A stretch of 64,000 nt of DNA from Deltaproteobacteria bacterium (GTDB taxonomy: Bacteria; Myxococcota; Myxococcia; SLRQ01). Below the pieces are notes generated by a model. The model had not been told where the DNA came from. It was given only the letters and a program-made list of their open reading frames with translations, and made no database searches. The translations under genes were made by a program, and so were the position numbers. Numbering within the stretch: the first letter of the stretch is position 1; each line of letters starts with the position of its first letter. This document shows, piece by piece, positions 8,289 to 17,700 of this stretch. Where the stretch lies: NCBI GenBank assembly GCA_029210625.1, contig JARGFU010000019.1:1-64000 (forward strand), written 5' to 3'.

Positions 8289-9269
8289 ATGGGAGTGCGC
8301 TTCGTGTTCGTGCCCAAGTTCGTCGTCTTCGCGGCCCTCTTCGCCACTGCTGGCGTCGCGGCCGAGAGCCACTCCTTCAGCAACTTCGAGATCGGAGACA
8401 CGATCCCGCAGGCCAAGCTGCCGACCCTCGCCGGCAAGGTCGCGCCCCTCGTCGATCCGAAGCAGAAGATCTCCGTCTTCTTCTTCGTGCGCCCGGGGCA
8501 GGAGAACTCCGAGACGGTGCTGGAGGAGATCGCGAAGTGCGAGACCGAGTTCGCCGACCGCCCGGTTCATTGGGTGGGCATCGTCTCGGACTACTACCCG
8601 AAGGCCGACTCCCAGGCGATGGTGAAGAAGTCGGGGGTGAAGGCCCCGATCCTCATCGACAAGGGTGACGCCCTCTACGGCAAGCTCGGGGTCCGCCTGC
8701 ACCCGGTCATCGGCATCGCCAGCGGCGACAACAAGCTGCTGGCCTATCAGCCCTTCCGCCGGATCAACTACTGTGCGCTGGTGCGCGCCCGGGTCCAGCA
8801 CGCCCTGGGGGACATCGACGACGCCCAGCTGCAGGCCGTGCTCGAGCCGCCCAAGGCCACCCAGGGCGGCGACGTGGCCGTCGCCAAGCGCAACCTCAAG
8901 TTCGCCGCGATGATGCGCAAGGCCAAGAAGCTCGACAAGGCGCTCGAGCTGGCCCAGAAGGCCATCGAGACGGCGCCCGAGTTCGCCCCGGCCCACGCGA
9001 TGGTCGGTGACATCCTGGCCGAGCAGAAGAAGTGCGAGGCCGCCAAGCCCCACCTGGAGAAGGCCCTCTCCCTCGACGCCGAGGACGAGATGGCGAAGGC
9101 GGGGATGGGCACCTGCGGCTTCGGCCCGGCCCCCGAGAAGGCAGCCGCTCCGGAGGCGACCCCGGAGCCCGAGAAGGACGCCGCCCCGGAGGCGACCCCG
9201 GAGCCCGAGAAGGACGCCGCCCCGGAGGCGACCCCCGAGCCCGAGAAGAAGGCCACGAAGGCCGAGTAG
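8289..9269 (+). CDS. Exported thioredoxin-fold protein with TPR repeats and a PEPEK tail
   Basis: A 326-residue protein with an N-terminal signal helix (VVFAALFATAGVAAES). A peroxiredoxin/AhpC-TSA-like fold covers about residues 30-180 (opening FEIGDTIPQAKLPTLAG), then two to three TPR-like units (about 195-275). The usual catalytic CxxC or peroxidatic Cys position reads FFFVRPGQENSE, so the fold looks redox-inactive and may be a scaffold. The C-terminus carries three 12-residue repeats of AAPEATPEPEKD. It starts 4 bases after the decaheme cytochrome and is almost certainly in the same transcript, so it may help assemble or recruit that cytochrome in the periplasm; this is inference from position. 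Confidence 0.75.
   Translation: MGVRFVFVPKFVVFAALFATAGVAAESHSFSNFEIGDTIPQAKLPTLAGKVAPLVDPKQKISVFFFVRPGQENSETVLEEIAKCETEFADRPVHWVGIVSDYYPKADSQAMVKKSGVKAPILIDKGDALYGKLGVRLHPVIGIASGDNKLLAYQPFRRINYCALVRARVQHALGDIDDAQLQAVLEPPKATQGGDVAVAKRNLKFAAMMRKAKKLDKALELAQKAIETAPEFAPAHAMVGDILAEQKKCEAAKPHLEKALSLDAEDEMAKAGMGTCGFGPAPEKAAAPEATPEPEKDAAPEATPEPEKDAAPEATPEPEKKATKAE
9144..9251 (+). repeat. Three 36-bp tandem units (AAPEATPEPEKD)
   Basis: Three near-identical 36-bp units at 9144-9179, 9180-9215 and 9216-9251, differing by a few bases (the last ends KK instead of KD). They encode an acidic, Pro-rich tail on the thioredoxin/TPR protein. Confidence 0.85.
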
Positions 9270-9305
9270 ACCGCTTCCGCGCTCGTCCCGATCCGCTCCC
9301 CGGCC

Positions 9306-9545
9306 TCAGCGGCTGCAGCAGGCGCCCTTCCCCTCCTCCTGGACCGGCGGACAGGGGGTGTCGCCGTAGGAGCAGAAGACGCAGCAGTCGCCCGGGAGGG
9401 CCTTGAGGAGGGCCCCGCAGCCCGCGCAGTCGTGGAAGAAGCGGCAGGCGTCGGTGGGCATCTCCTCGCGGCTCTGGTGCCCGCACTCGGGGCAGGTGAG
9501 CACGCTGTGGAGCTGGACACTGGCGCAGGCCGACATCGTGATCAT
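9306..9545 (-). CDS. GDCCVxC-type cysteine-rich small protein
   Basis: A 79-residue protein dense in cysteine: CPECGH near the N-terminus, then DAC, HDC, GCG, the family signature GDCCVFCSYGD, PC and a terminal CC. This pattern fits the GDCCVxC (seleno)protein family, whose members sometimes place selenocysteine at a signature position; here all positions read as Cys. The family is often linked to metal or organomercurial stress genes, though no mer genes are visible here. The start is uncertain: an ATG at 9560 has the best ribosome site (GAGG, 6-base spacer), the one at 9545 is used here, and 9536 is closest to the expected N-terminus. It is transcribed away from the thioredoxin gene with essentially no gap. 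Confidence 0.75.
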   Translation of the reverse strand: MITMSACASVQLHSVLTCPECGHQSREEMPTDACRFFHDCAGCGALLKALPGDCCVFCSYGDTPCPPVQEEGKGACCSR

Positions 9546-9558
9546 GTTTACCCCGATC

Positions 9559-10095
9559 ATGAGCCGCCTCGCATCCTTGAAACAGCGCCACGCCGAGCTG
9601 CGGGATCGCCGCTGGTACCGGTGGGGGACCGACCTCCTCCTCGTCGCGGTGGCCATCGTGCTGATCTCCGCCTGGCAGACCCGCGGCCACGTCCGGGACG
9701 TGCCCCTGCCCGAGCTCACCCTCCAGACCCTGGACGGCGAGCCCCTCGCCCTGGGCTCCCTGGAGGGCAAGCCCACCCTCCTCGCGTTCTGGGCCCCCTG
9801 GTGCGGGGTCTGCCGGGCCGAGTCCCCGAACATCTCCTGGGTGCAGGAGCTGGCCGGCGAGAAGGCCAACGTCCTCTCGGTGGTGGTCTCCTACGGCGAG
9901 CTCGCCGAGGTCCGCGGCTACGTGGCCGCGCAGGAGGTCGACTATCCGGTCCTCCTGGCCGGCGACGCCCTCGCCGCCGAGCTGAAGGTCGCCTCCTACC
10001 CGACGGTCTACTTCCTGGACCGGGAGGGCAAGGTGAAGGGCTCGGCGGTGGGCTACACCACCACCCTGGGCCTGCTCGCGCGCCTCTTCCTCTGA
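9559..10095 (+). CDS. Membrane-anchored thioredoxin-like protein (ScsD/TlpA-like)
   Basis: A 178-residue protein with one N-terminal membrane helix (about residues 24-39, DLLLVAVAIVLISAW). A periplasmic thioredoxin domain follows, with the active site FWAPWCGVC (Cys82 and Cys85) and the cis-proline region ASYPTVYF. This is the layout of ScsD/TlpA/ResA-type thiol-disulfide oxidoreductases, which work on exported cysteines or in cytochrome c maturation. Both fit the neighbouring multiheme cytochrome and the Cys-rich protein. An in-frame ATG at 9544 is the alternative start and would overlap the divergent gene's start. The 3' end overlaps the convergent phosphoesterase gene by 43 bases. Confidence 0.82.
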   Translation: MSRLASLKQRHAELRDRRWYRWGTDLLLVAVAIVLISAWQTRGHVRDVPLPELTLQTLDGEPLALGSLEGKPTLLAFWAPWCGVCRAESPNISWVQELAGEKANVLSVVVSYGELAEVRGYVAAQEVDYPVLLAGDALAAELKVASYPTVYFLDREGKVKGSAVGYTTTLGLLARLFL

Positions 10096-11099
10096 GGGCT
10101 CGCCCCGGGCGGACGCAGCTCGACGCTGGCCCCCGGGGGGGCCAGCGCCCGCAGGGAGGCCGCCGAGAGCAGCCCGGCCAGGGTCGGTGTGAGGGCGCCC
10201 TCCGGGACGAGGCGGCAGAGCGCCCGCGGCGGCAGCGCCCCGAGCAGCTCCCGGAGGCGGGCCTCGACGGTCTCGCGCTCTCCCTCGAGCGAGAGCCGCC
10301 CCTCCACCATCGGACGCGCCGGCAGGGGGACGAAGCGCTGGCGCCGGAGGCCGCCCTCATCGAGCTCGAGGAGGAGGTAGCCCTTGGTCTCGGCGGCCTC
10401 GGCGAAGGCGGTGCGCTCGATGCTGCCCGGGTAGAGCACCGGCGCGGCGAGGGGTCGGCCCGCGAGATCACGGCGCAGGATCTGGTGGCGGTGGATGTGC
10501 CCGCAGAGCACCGCGGCGAAGCCCCGGGGGATCGCCCGGCCCGGCAGGACCTCCTCCCCGCCGCGGAAGGTGTAGTCCACCGGCCCCACCCGCGCGCCCT
10601 CGACGGCCTGGTGGAGGCAGAGGAGGCGGAGGTCGGCCTCCACGTCCCGCCAGCCGGTGGCGGCGAGGAGCCCGGGGAAGCGAGCGCGGATCGCCCGGGC
10701 GAAGGGGAAGCCCACCAGCGCCACCCGCCGGCCCCGAACCTCCAGGGTGTGGGTGGCCGGCCGGTCGAAGATCGTGACGCCGGGGTGCAGGGCCAGCAGG
10801 GGGTGGGGAATGGCCCCACGCTCGTGGTTCCCCGGCACCACGAAGACCGGCACCCCGGCGTCGGCGACCTCGAAGAGGGGCTCGAAGGCCAACCGGGTCA
10901 GCGAGGGGGGGATCTTCGAGCGGAAGAAGAGATCGCCCCCGTGGACCACCAGATCGACCTCTCCTCGCCGGGCGGGCGCCAGCGCCGACCGGTAGTTGGC
11001 GAAGAAGTCGGGGCCCCGGCGGGGCCTCTCCACCCGCGGGCGCCGGGGCGCGTCGAGGCCCAGGTGGGTGTCGGCGAGGAGGAGGAGGCGCAGGTCCAT
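10053..11099 (-). CDS. Metallophosphoesterase of the SbcD/Mre11 (DNA repair exonuclease) type
   Basis: A 348-residue calcineurin-like phosphoesterase. The two-metal site is intact: DTHLG (Asp10, His12), HGGDLFF, PGNHERG and CGHIHRHQ. Order and spacing match SbcD/YhaO-like nucleases rather than protein phosphatases. SbcD normally works with the SbcC ATPase, but no SbcC gene is next to it here, so it may be a stand-alone YhaO-like enzyme. A variable C-terminal capping region ends in a basic tail. The ATG at 11099 has a GGAGG ribosome site 3 bases upstream. It converges on, and overlaps by 43 bases, the thioredoxin-like gene. Confidence 0.85.
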   Translation of the reverse strand: MDLRLLLLADTHLGLDAPRRPRVERPRRGPDFFANYRSALAPARRGEVDLVVHGGDLFFRSKIPPSLTRLAFEPLFEVADAGVPVFVVPGNHERGAIPHPLLALHPGVTIFDRPATHTLEVRGRRVALVGFPFARAIRARFPGLLAATGWRDVEADLRLLCLHQAVEGARVGPVDYTFRGGEEVLPGRAIPRGFAAVLCGHIHRHQILRRDLAGRPLAAPVLYPGSIERTAFAEAAETKGYLLLELDEGGLRRQRFVPLPARPMVEGRLSLEGERETVEARLRELLGALPPRALCRLVPEGALTPTLAGLLSAASLRALAPPGASVELRPPGASPQRKRRASRPRVVV

Positions 11100-11194
11100 G
11101 GGCCTCCAAGCTAGCCGGGGCCCCTGACACCGGTTGCCGGGTGTGGCGCGCGGTCCCTACACTTGTGGGCAGGGACGAATACAAGGAGGTCGAG

Positions 11195-11596
11195 ATGACC
11201 GCGCTCGAGACCGTGGGTCAGCACATGGACACCCATGTGCCGACGCTCTCTCCGACCCAGCCCATCCTGGAGGCGATCCGCTTCCTGGTGCGCCACCGGG
11301 TGACCGGCGCGCCGGTGGTGGACTCCGAGGGCAAGCTCCTCGGGATCCTCAGCGAGAGGGACTGCCTGGGTATCTTCACGGCGGAGGGGGGGGGCCTGGG
11401 CACCAACGCCACGGTCTCCGACTTCATGACCACCGAGGTCGTGACCGTCACCCCGGAGATGAAGATCGGCTACGTCGCGGGCCTCTTCCTGCGGCACAGC
11501 TTCCGGCGCCTGATCGTCCTGGAGAACGAGAAGGTGGTCGGCGCCATCACCCGCTTCGACATCCTGCGCTACACGGCCTACTGTCTCCCGGGTTGA
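11195..11596 (+). CDS. Tandem CBS-domain protein
   Basis: A 133-residue protein consisting almost only of two CBS domains. The first has VTGAPVVDSEGKLLGILSER, the second FRRLIVLENEKVVGAITRFD, each with the usual beta-strand/Asp-Arg ending. CBS pairs bind adenine nucleotides (AMP, ATP, SAM) and act as energy or ionic sensors. A stand-alone pair probably regulates a partner protein in trans. The start at 11195 is fixed by an excellent AAGGAGG ribosome site 6 bases upstream. Nothing nearby indicates the partner; the next gene encodes the giant surface protein. Confidence 0.9.
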   Translation: MTALETVGQHMDTHVPTLSPTQPILEAIRFLVRHRVTGAPVVDSEGKLLGILSERDCLGIFTAEGGGLGTNATVSDFMTTEVVTVTPEMKIGYVAGLFLRHSFRRLIVLENEKVVGAITRFDILRYTAYCLPG

Positions 11597-11660
11597 AGAC
11601 CCGCGAGAGCAGCCCGGACCGCCGCCCGACGTCGGCCCGGGGGGCGTGACCGGGATCATT

Positions 11661-11681
11661 TGCATGACCCCGGGTCGTGCA
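11661..11681 (+). promoter_or_regulatory. 21-bp dyad before the giant adhesin gene, with a possible promoter
   Basis: TGCATGACCC-C-GGGTCGTGCA is a near-perfect dyad (one T-G pair). It lies in the only AT-leaning stretch upstream of the adhesin gene. A possible -35 (TTGCAT, 11660-11665) overlaps its left arm and a weak -10 (TAGGTT, 11682-11687) follows after 16 bp. That places the dyad where a repressor or activator would control the adhesin. The promoter call is weak. Confidence 0.35.
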
Positions 11682-11757
11682 TAGGTTAGTTATCGCTACG
11701 GTTTTCCGGGGGCCCCGAGGGGGGGTCCGTCCGAGTCCCCATGGGAGGGGAGACGAG

Positions 11758-14700
11758 ATGAAGCTCCGCTGGACTGCTCTCTTCACGGCCATCTGCGGCC
11801 TGCTGCTCCTGGCCGTGCCGGCCCGCGCCGGCTCGCCCACCCTGACCACCATCACGGTGGATGGCTCCTTCGGGGACTGGGCGGTCGTGCTCGCCAACCC
11901 CCTGCAGGTGACCCTCGACGGGGACGGCTCCAGCATCGACTGCGCGGTCTCCGCCGACCTCGACTGCCCGGTGGGGAGCAAGGGCCGCGATCTCTACCGC
12001 TTCGCCTGGACCTACGACGCGACGAACCTCTACCTCTACACGGAGCGCGTCAACCAGGGGTCGGGGGCCAAGCAGACCTTCTACTTCTTCATGGACCTCG
12101 ACGGCGACGACCTCATGAGCCCCACCGACGAGGTGGTGCGGGTCGGCTGGCAGGACAACAACGACCTGAGCGTCGACCTCTACGCCTACGCCCCGGCCGT
12201 CCCGCCGACCCCCGACCCGATGGAGGACGGCGCCGGCAACGCCGACGGCTACGACATTGCCGGCGGCATCGGCGCCAACCTCTGGACCTCTCCGGATCAG
12301 CCCGGCACCAGCACCCTGGCGATGGAGTTCATGGTGCCCTGGAGCCAGATGGGCGTCCCCGCGGGCACCCCGATCCACTTCCACGTGGCCGCCGGCACCG
12401 TGGGCGGCTACGAGGACAACCTCGGCGGACCCAACGGCGGGATCGGCCTCTTCGGCAGCACCGAGATCCTGGTGAGCCCGGACAACATGGGCAACATCGC
12501 CGGCCCCGGGACGATCGAGTACGTCCACTCCGTCTCGAACCTGGGCAACCAGGACGACACGGCGAACCTCTGGGCGGTCTCCAACCGCGGCGCCGCCGTG
12601 GAGCTCTGGGCGGACCTGGACTCCGACGGCAACCCGGATCAGCTGATGGCGAGCGATCCGGAGGGCGACGGCGTCTTCCTGCCCGCCGACGTGGTCCCCG
12701 CCTGGGACACCGACGCCGACGGCCGGCCCGACACCGGCAACCTCCTGCCCGGCGCCAGCTTCGACCTGGTGCTGCGCCTGACCTTCGCCTCGGGCCTCGA
12801 CGGCGTGGACGACACCACCGAGCTCTTCGGTGAGTCGCGCCTGGACCCGAGCGTCCGGGGCAGCGCCCTCGACGTCACCGCCCTGGGCCTCTTCACGATC
12901 CAGCCGGGCGGCGTGCGCACCGGGGTGCAGGGATTCCCGGTCCCCCACCCCACCAACGTCCACAACAACGGCGTCTCGGATGACCGCGGCGAGTTCGAGC
13001 TGGTGGCGGCCGGGGGCTGGTCCTCTCGCCTCTACTTCGACACCGACGCCGACGGGGTCGGCGACGTCCTCCTCGGCGAGGACACCGACGGCGACGGCGT
13101 GTGGGACAGCGTGCCCGGTGACACCGACGCCGACGGCTTCCCCGACACGGGCCTCATCCCGGCGGGGAGCAGCCTGGGGCTGGTCCTCGAGGTGGACGTC
13201 CCGCTGACGGCCCTGGTGGGCGACTTCACCACGACCGTCGTGCGGGTGATCCCGGACTCCAACCCGGTCCGAGCCCACTCCGCCGCCTTCGTGACCCGGG
13301 CCTCGAGCGCCCTGCTCATCCTCCCCGACTACAGCGCGGTCGCCCTCACCGACCTGGCGGCCCAGGCCGGCGCCTCGGCCTTCTTCCCTCACGAGCTCAT
13401 CAACGCCCAGCCCCTGGCCGACTGCATGGGCTTCCTCACGACCTCCGGGAACGGCTGGACGACCCGGGTCTGGTCCGACCCCGACGGCGACGGCTCCATC
13501 GCGGACGGAACGCTCATCACCAGCACCTGCCCCACCGTGGCGGCGGTCCCGGCCTACGGGGGCTCCTTCCACTTCATCGTCGAGGTCATGGTCCCGGCCG
13601 GCACCCCGGTGGGCAGCACCGACACGATCACCGTGACCGCCACCTCGGAGACCAGCCCCACCGTCTTCGACACCGCCACCGACGAGCTGGCCGTGGGCAC
13701 CCTCGCGACCTACCGGGACCCCTCCCTCCTCTTCTTCAGCAAGCAGTTCACCAACTGCACCCCGGTCTACGCCTACGCCGCGCCGCTGGTCGCCTCCGAG
13801 GCCGCTCGCTACCAGTTCACCTACACCGATCCCCTCGCCGTCGATCAGCGCAGCGCGCTGGTGCCCACCGACGGCCGCGGCCAGGCCTTCGACAGCTACA
13901 CCTTCGGCACCGCCGACCCCCTCGGCACCTGGACGGTCACCGTGACCGACACCAGCAGCGGCACGCCGGTGGACTCCATCGAGGTCGTCCTCGAGCGCAG
14001 CGGCGCGATCGCCTTCCACGCCCCGGTGGCCTCCGTCTTCGGGGACGGGCAGACCGTCGCCGGCACCGCCACGCTGCTCTCCACCAACACCAAGGCCGTC
14101 TACGAGGGCGCCTACGTCGACTTCACGGTGATCGACCCCTCGGGGACCCTCTACCTCACCAGCGCCGGCACCTTCGCCGCCTACACCGGCGCCGAGGTCA
14201 CCCGGGTCGAGAACAGCATCACCCTGGCCCCCCTCGACACCCACAACGCCGGCTGGGCCGTCCCCACGGTGAGCTTCCCCGCCCTGGGGATCTACTCGGT
14301 CGTGGCCACCTGGCGGACCTCCTGCGGGACGGAGATCGCCAGCGACACCACCACCTTCGAGGTCGTGCCGCCCCCGCCGGTGATCACCACTCCCGCCGAC
14401 GGCAGCAGCGTCCCCACCACCACCCTGACCCTCTCGGGCAGCGCCGAGCCCGGCGCCACCGTCGAGGTCTTCGACGGCGGCAGCTCGATCGGCACGGTGG
14501 TGGCCGACGGCGCGGGCGCCTGGTCGCTGGTGGTCTCCTCCCTCTCCGAGACGACCCATCCCTTCACGGCCCAGCAGACCGTCGCCGGCTCGACCAGCGG
14601 CCTCTCCGCCCCCGTGCTCGTCACCGTGGACCTCACCGCGCCGGCGACGCCGACCCTCACCGCGCCCACCGACGGCTCGCTCGTCACGACGACCACCCCC

Positions 14701-17700
14701 ACCTTCACCGGCACGGCCGAGGCCGGCAGCACCGTCACCGTCACCGTCGATGGCGCCACCGCCTGCACCACCACCGCCGACGGCGCGGGCAGCTGGTCCT
14801 GCACCGCGGGCGCGGCCCTGGCCGAGGGCGCCCACACCCTGAGCGCCACCTCCACCGACGCCGCGGGCAACGCGACCTCCACCGCCGACCAGAGCTTCAC
14901 CGTCGACTCCATCGCGCCCGTCGCCCCGACGATCGCCGCGCCCACCGACGGCGCGACCCTGGCCACCGACACCCCGCCCTTCAGCGGCACCGCCGAGGCC
15001 GGCACCACCGTCACCGTCACCGTCGATGGCGCCACCGCCTGCACCACCACCGCCGATGGCGCGGGCAGCTGGTCCTGCACCGCCGCCAGCGCGCTGGCCC
15101 AGGGTGCCCACACCCTGAGCGCCACCTCCACGGACGCCGCGGGCAACGCGACCTCCACCGCCGACCAGAGCTTCACCGTCGACACCGTGGCCCCCGCCGC
15201 CCCGACGATCGCCGCGCCGGCCGACGGCGCGACCCTGGCCACCGACACCCCGACCTTCAGCGGCACCGCCGAGGCCGGCACCACCGTGAGCGTCACCGTG
15301 GACGGCAGCACCGCCTGCACCACCACCGCCGACGGCTCGGGCAGCTGGTCCTGCACCGCCGCCAGCGCCCTCGCCCAGGGCGCCCACACCCTGAGCGCCA
15401 CCTCCACCGACGCCGCGGGCAACGCGATCTCCACCACCGACCAGAGCTTCTCCGTCGACACCGTGGCCCCCGTCGCGCCGACCCTCGACGCGCCGGTCGA
15501 CGGCGCCGTCCTCGCCACCGACACCCCGACCTTCAGCGGCACCGCCGAGGCCGGCACCACCGTGACCGTCACCGTGGACGGCAGCAGCGTCTGCACCACC
15601 ACCGCCGACGTCGCCGGCACCTGGTCCTGCACCGCCGCCGCGGCCCTCGCCCAGGGGCTCCACACCGCGAGCGCCACCTCCACCGACGGCGCGGGCAACG
15701 CCACCTCCACCGCTGACCAGAGCTTCACCGTCGACACCGTGGCCCCGGCCGCCCCGGTCATCGCCGTGCCCTCCGACGGCGACATCCTCGCCACGGCCCG
15801 CCCGAGCTTCTCCGGCACCGCCGAGCCCGGAGTCACCGTCAGCGTCACCGTCGACGGCGCCGTGGTCTGCACGGCCACCGCCGACGCCGGCGGCAGCTGG
15901 ACCTGCCAGCCCGGCGCGGACCTGGGCCAGGGCGCCCACACGGTCAACGCCACCGCCACCGACGCCGCGGGCAACAGCGCCACCACGGCGGACCAGAGCT
16001 TCACCGTCGACACCCTCGCCCCCGCCGTCCCGACCATCGACTCGCCGGCGGACGGCGCGATCGTCGCGACGAACACCCCCACCTTCACCGGCACCGCCGA
16101 GGCCGGCAGCGCCGTGACCATCAGGGTCGACGGCGTCATCGCCTGCACCACCACCGCGGACGCCGCCGGCACCTACAGCTGCACCGCGGGCGCGGCCCTC
16201 GCGGAGGGCGCCCACGGGGTCGTGGCCTTCTCGAGCGACGCCGCGGGCAACAGCGTCTCCTCCCCGAGCCAGGGCTTCACCGTCGACACGATCGCCCCGG
16301 CGGCGCCGACGGTCACCACGCCCGCCGACGGCGCGATCCTGGCCACCAACCTCCCGACCTTCACCGGCACCGCCGAGGCCGGCAGCGCCGTGACGGTCAC
16401 CGTCGACGGCAGCCTGGTCTGCTCCGCCACCGCCGACGCCGCGGGCGCCTACGCCTGCACCGCCGGCGCGGCCCTGGCCGAGGGCGCCCACAGCGCCGAG
16501 GCCACCTCGACCGACGCCGCGGGCAACAGCGCGACCTCGACCCCGAACGGCTTCACGGTCGACACCCTCGCCCCGGCCACCCCGACCCTCGACAGCCCGG
16601 CCGACGGCGACACGATCGCCACCGACAGCCCGACCTACGCGGGCACCGCCGAGCCCGGCACCACCGTGGACGTGACCGTGGACGGCAGCGTCGTCTGCAC
16701 CGCCACCGCCGACGCCGCGGGCGCCTGGACCTGCACGGGCAGCAGCCCCCTGGGCGAGGGCAGCCACACGGTGAGCGCCACCGCCACCGACGCCGCGGGC
16801 AACGCGACCTCCACCGTCGACCAGGGCTTCACCGTCGACACGGTCGCCCCGGCGACGCCGACGATCACCACCCCGGCCGACGGCGCGATCCTGGCCACCA
16901 ACCTCCCGACCTTCACCGGCACCGCCGAGGCCGGCAGCGCCGTGACGGTCACCGTCGACGGCAGCCTGGTCTGCTCCGCCACCGCCGACGCCGCGGGCGC
17001 CTACGCCTGCACCGCCGGCGCGGCCCTGGCCGAGGGCGCCCACAGCGCCGAGGCCACCTCGACCGACGCCGCGGGCAACAGCGCGACCTCGACCCCGAAC
17101 GGCTTCACGGTCGACACCCTCGCCCCGGCCACCCCGACCCTCGACAGCCCGGCCGACGGCGACACGATCGCCACCGACAGCCCGACCTACGCGGGCACCG
17201 CCGAGCCCGGCACCACCGTGGACGTGACCGTGGACGGCAGCGTCGTCTGCACCGCCACCGCCGACGCCGCGGGCGCCTGGACCTGCACGGGCAGCAGCCC
17301 CCTGGGCGAGGGCAGCCACACGGTGAGCGCCACCGCCACCGACGCCGCGGGCAACGCGACCTCCACCGTCGACCAGGGCTTCACCGTCGACACGGTCGCC
17401 CCGGCGACGCCGACGATCACCACCCCGGCCGACGGCGCGATCCTGGCCACCAACCTCCCGACCTTCACCGGCACCGCCGAGGCCGGCAGCGCCGTGACGG
17501 TCACCGTCGACGGCAGCCTGGTCTGCTCCGCCACCGCCGACGCCGCGGGCGCCTACGCCTGCACCGCCGGCGCGGCCCTGGCCGAGGGCGCCCACAGCGC
17601 CGAGGCCACCTCGACCGACGCCGCGGGCAACAGCGCGACCTCGACCCCGAACGGCTTCACGGTCGACACCCTCGCCCCGGCCACCCCGACCCTCGACAGC

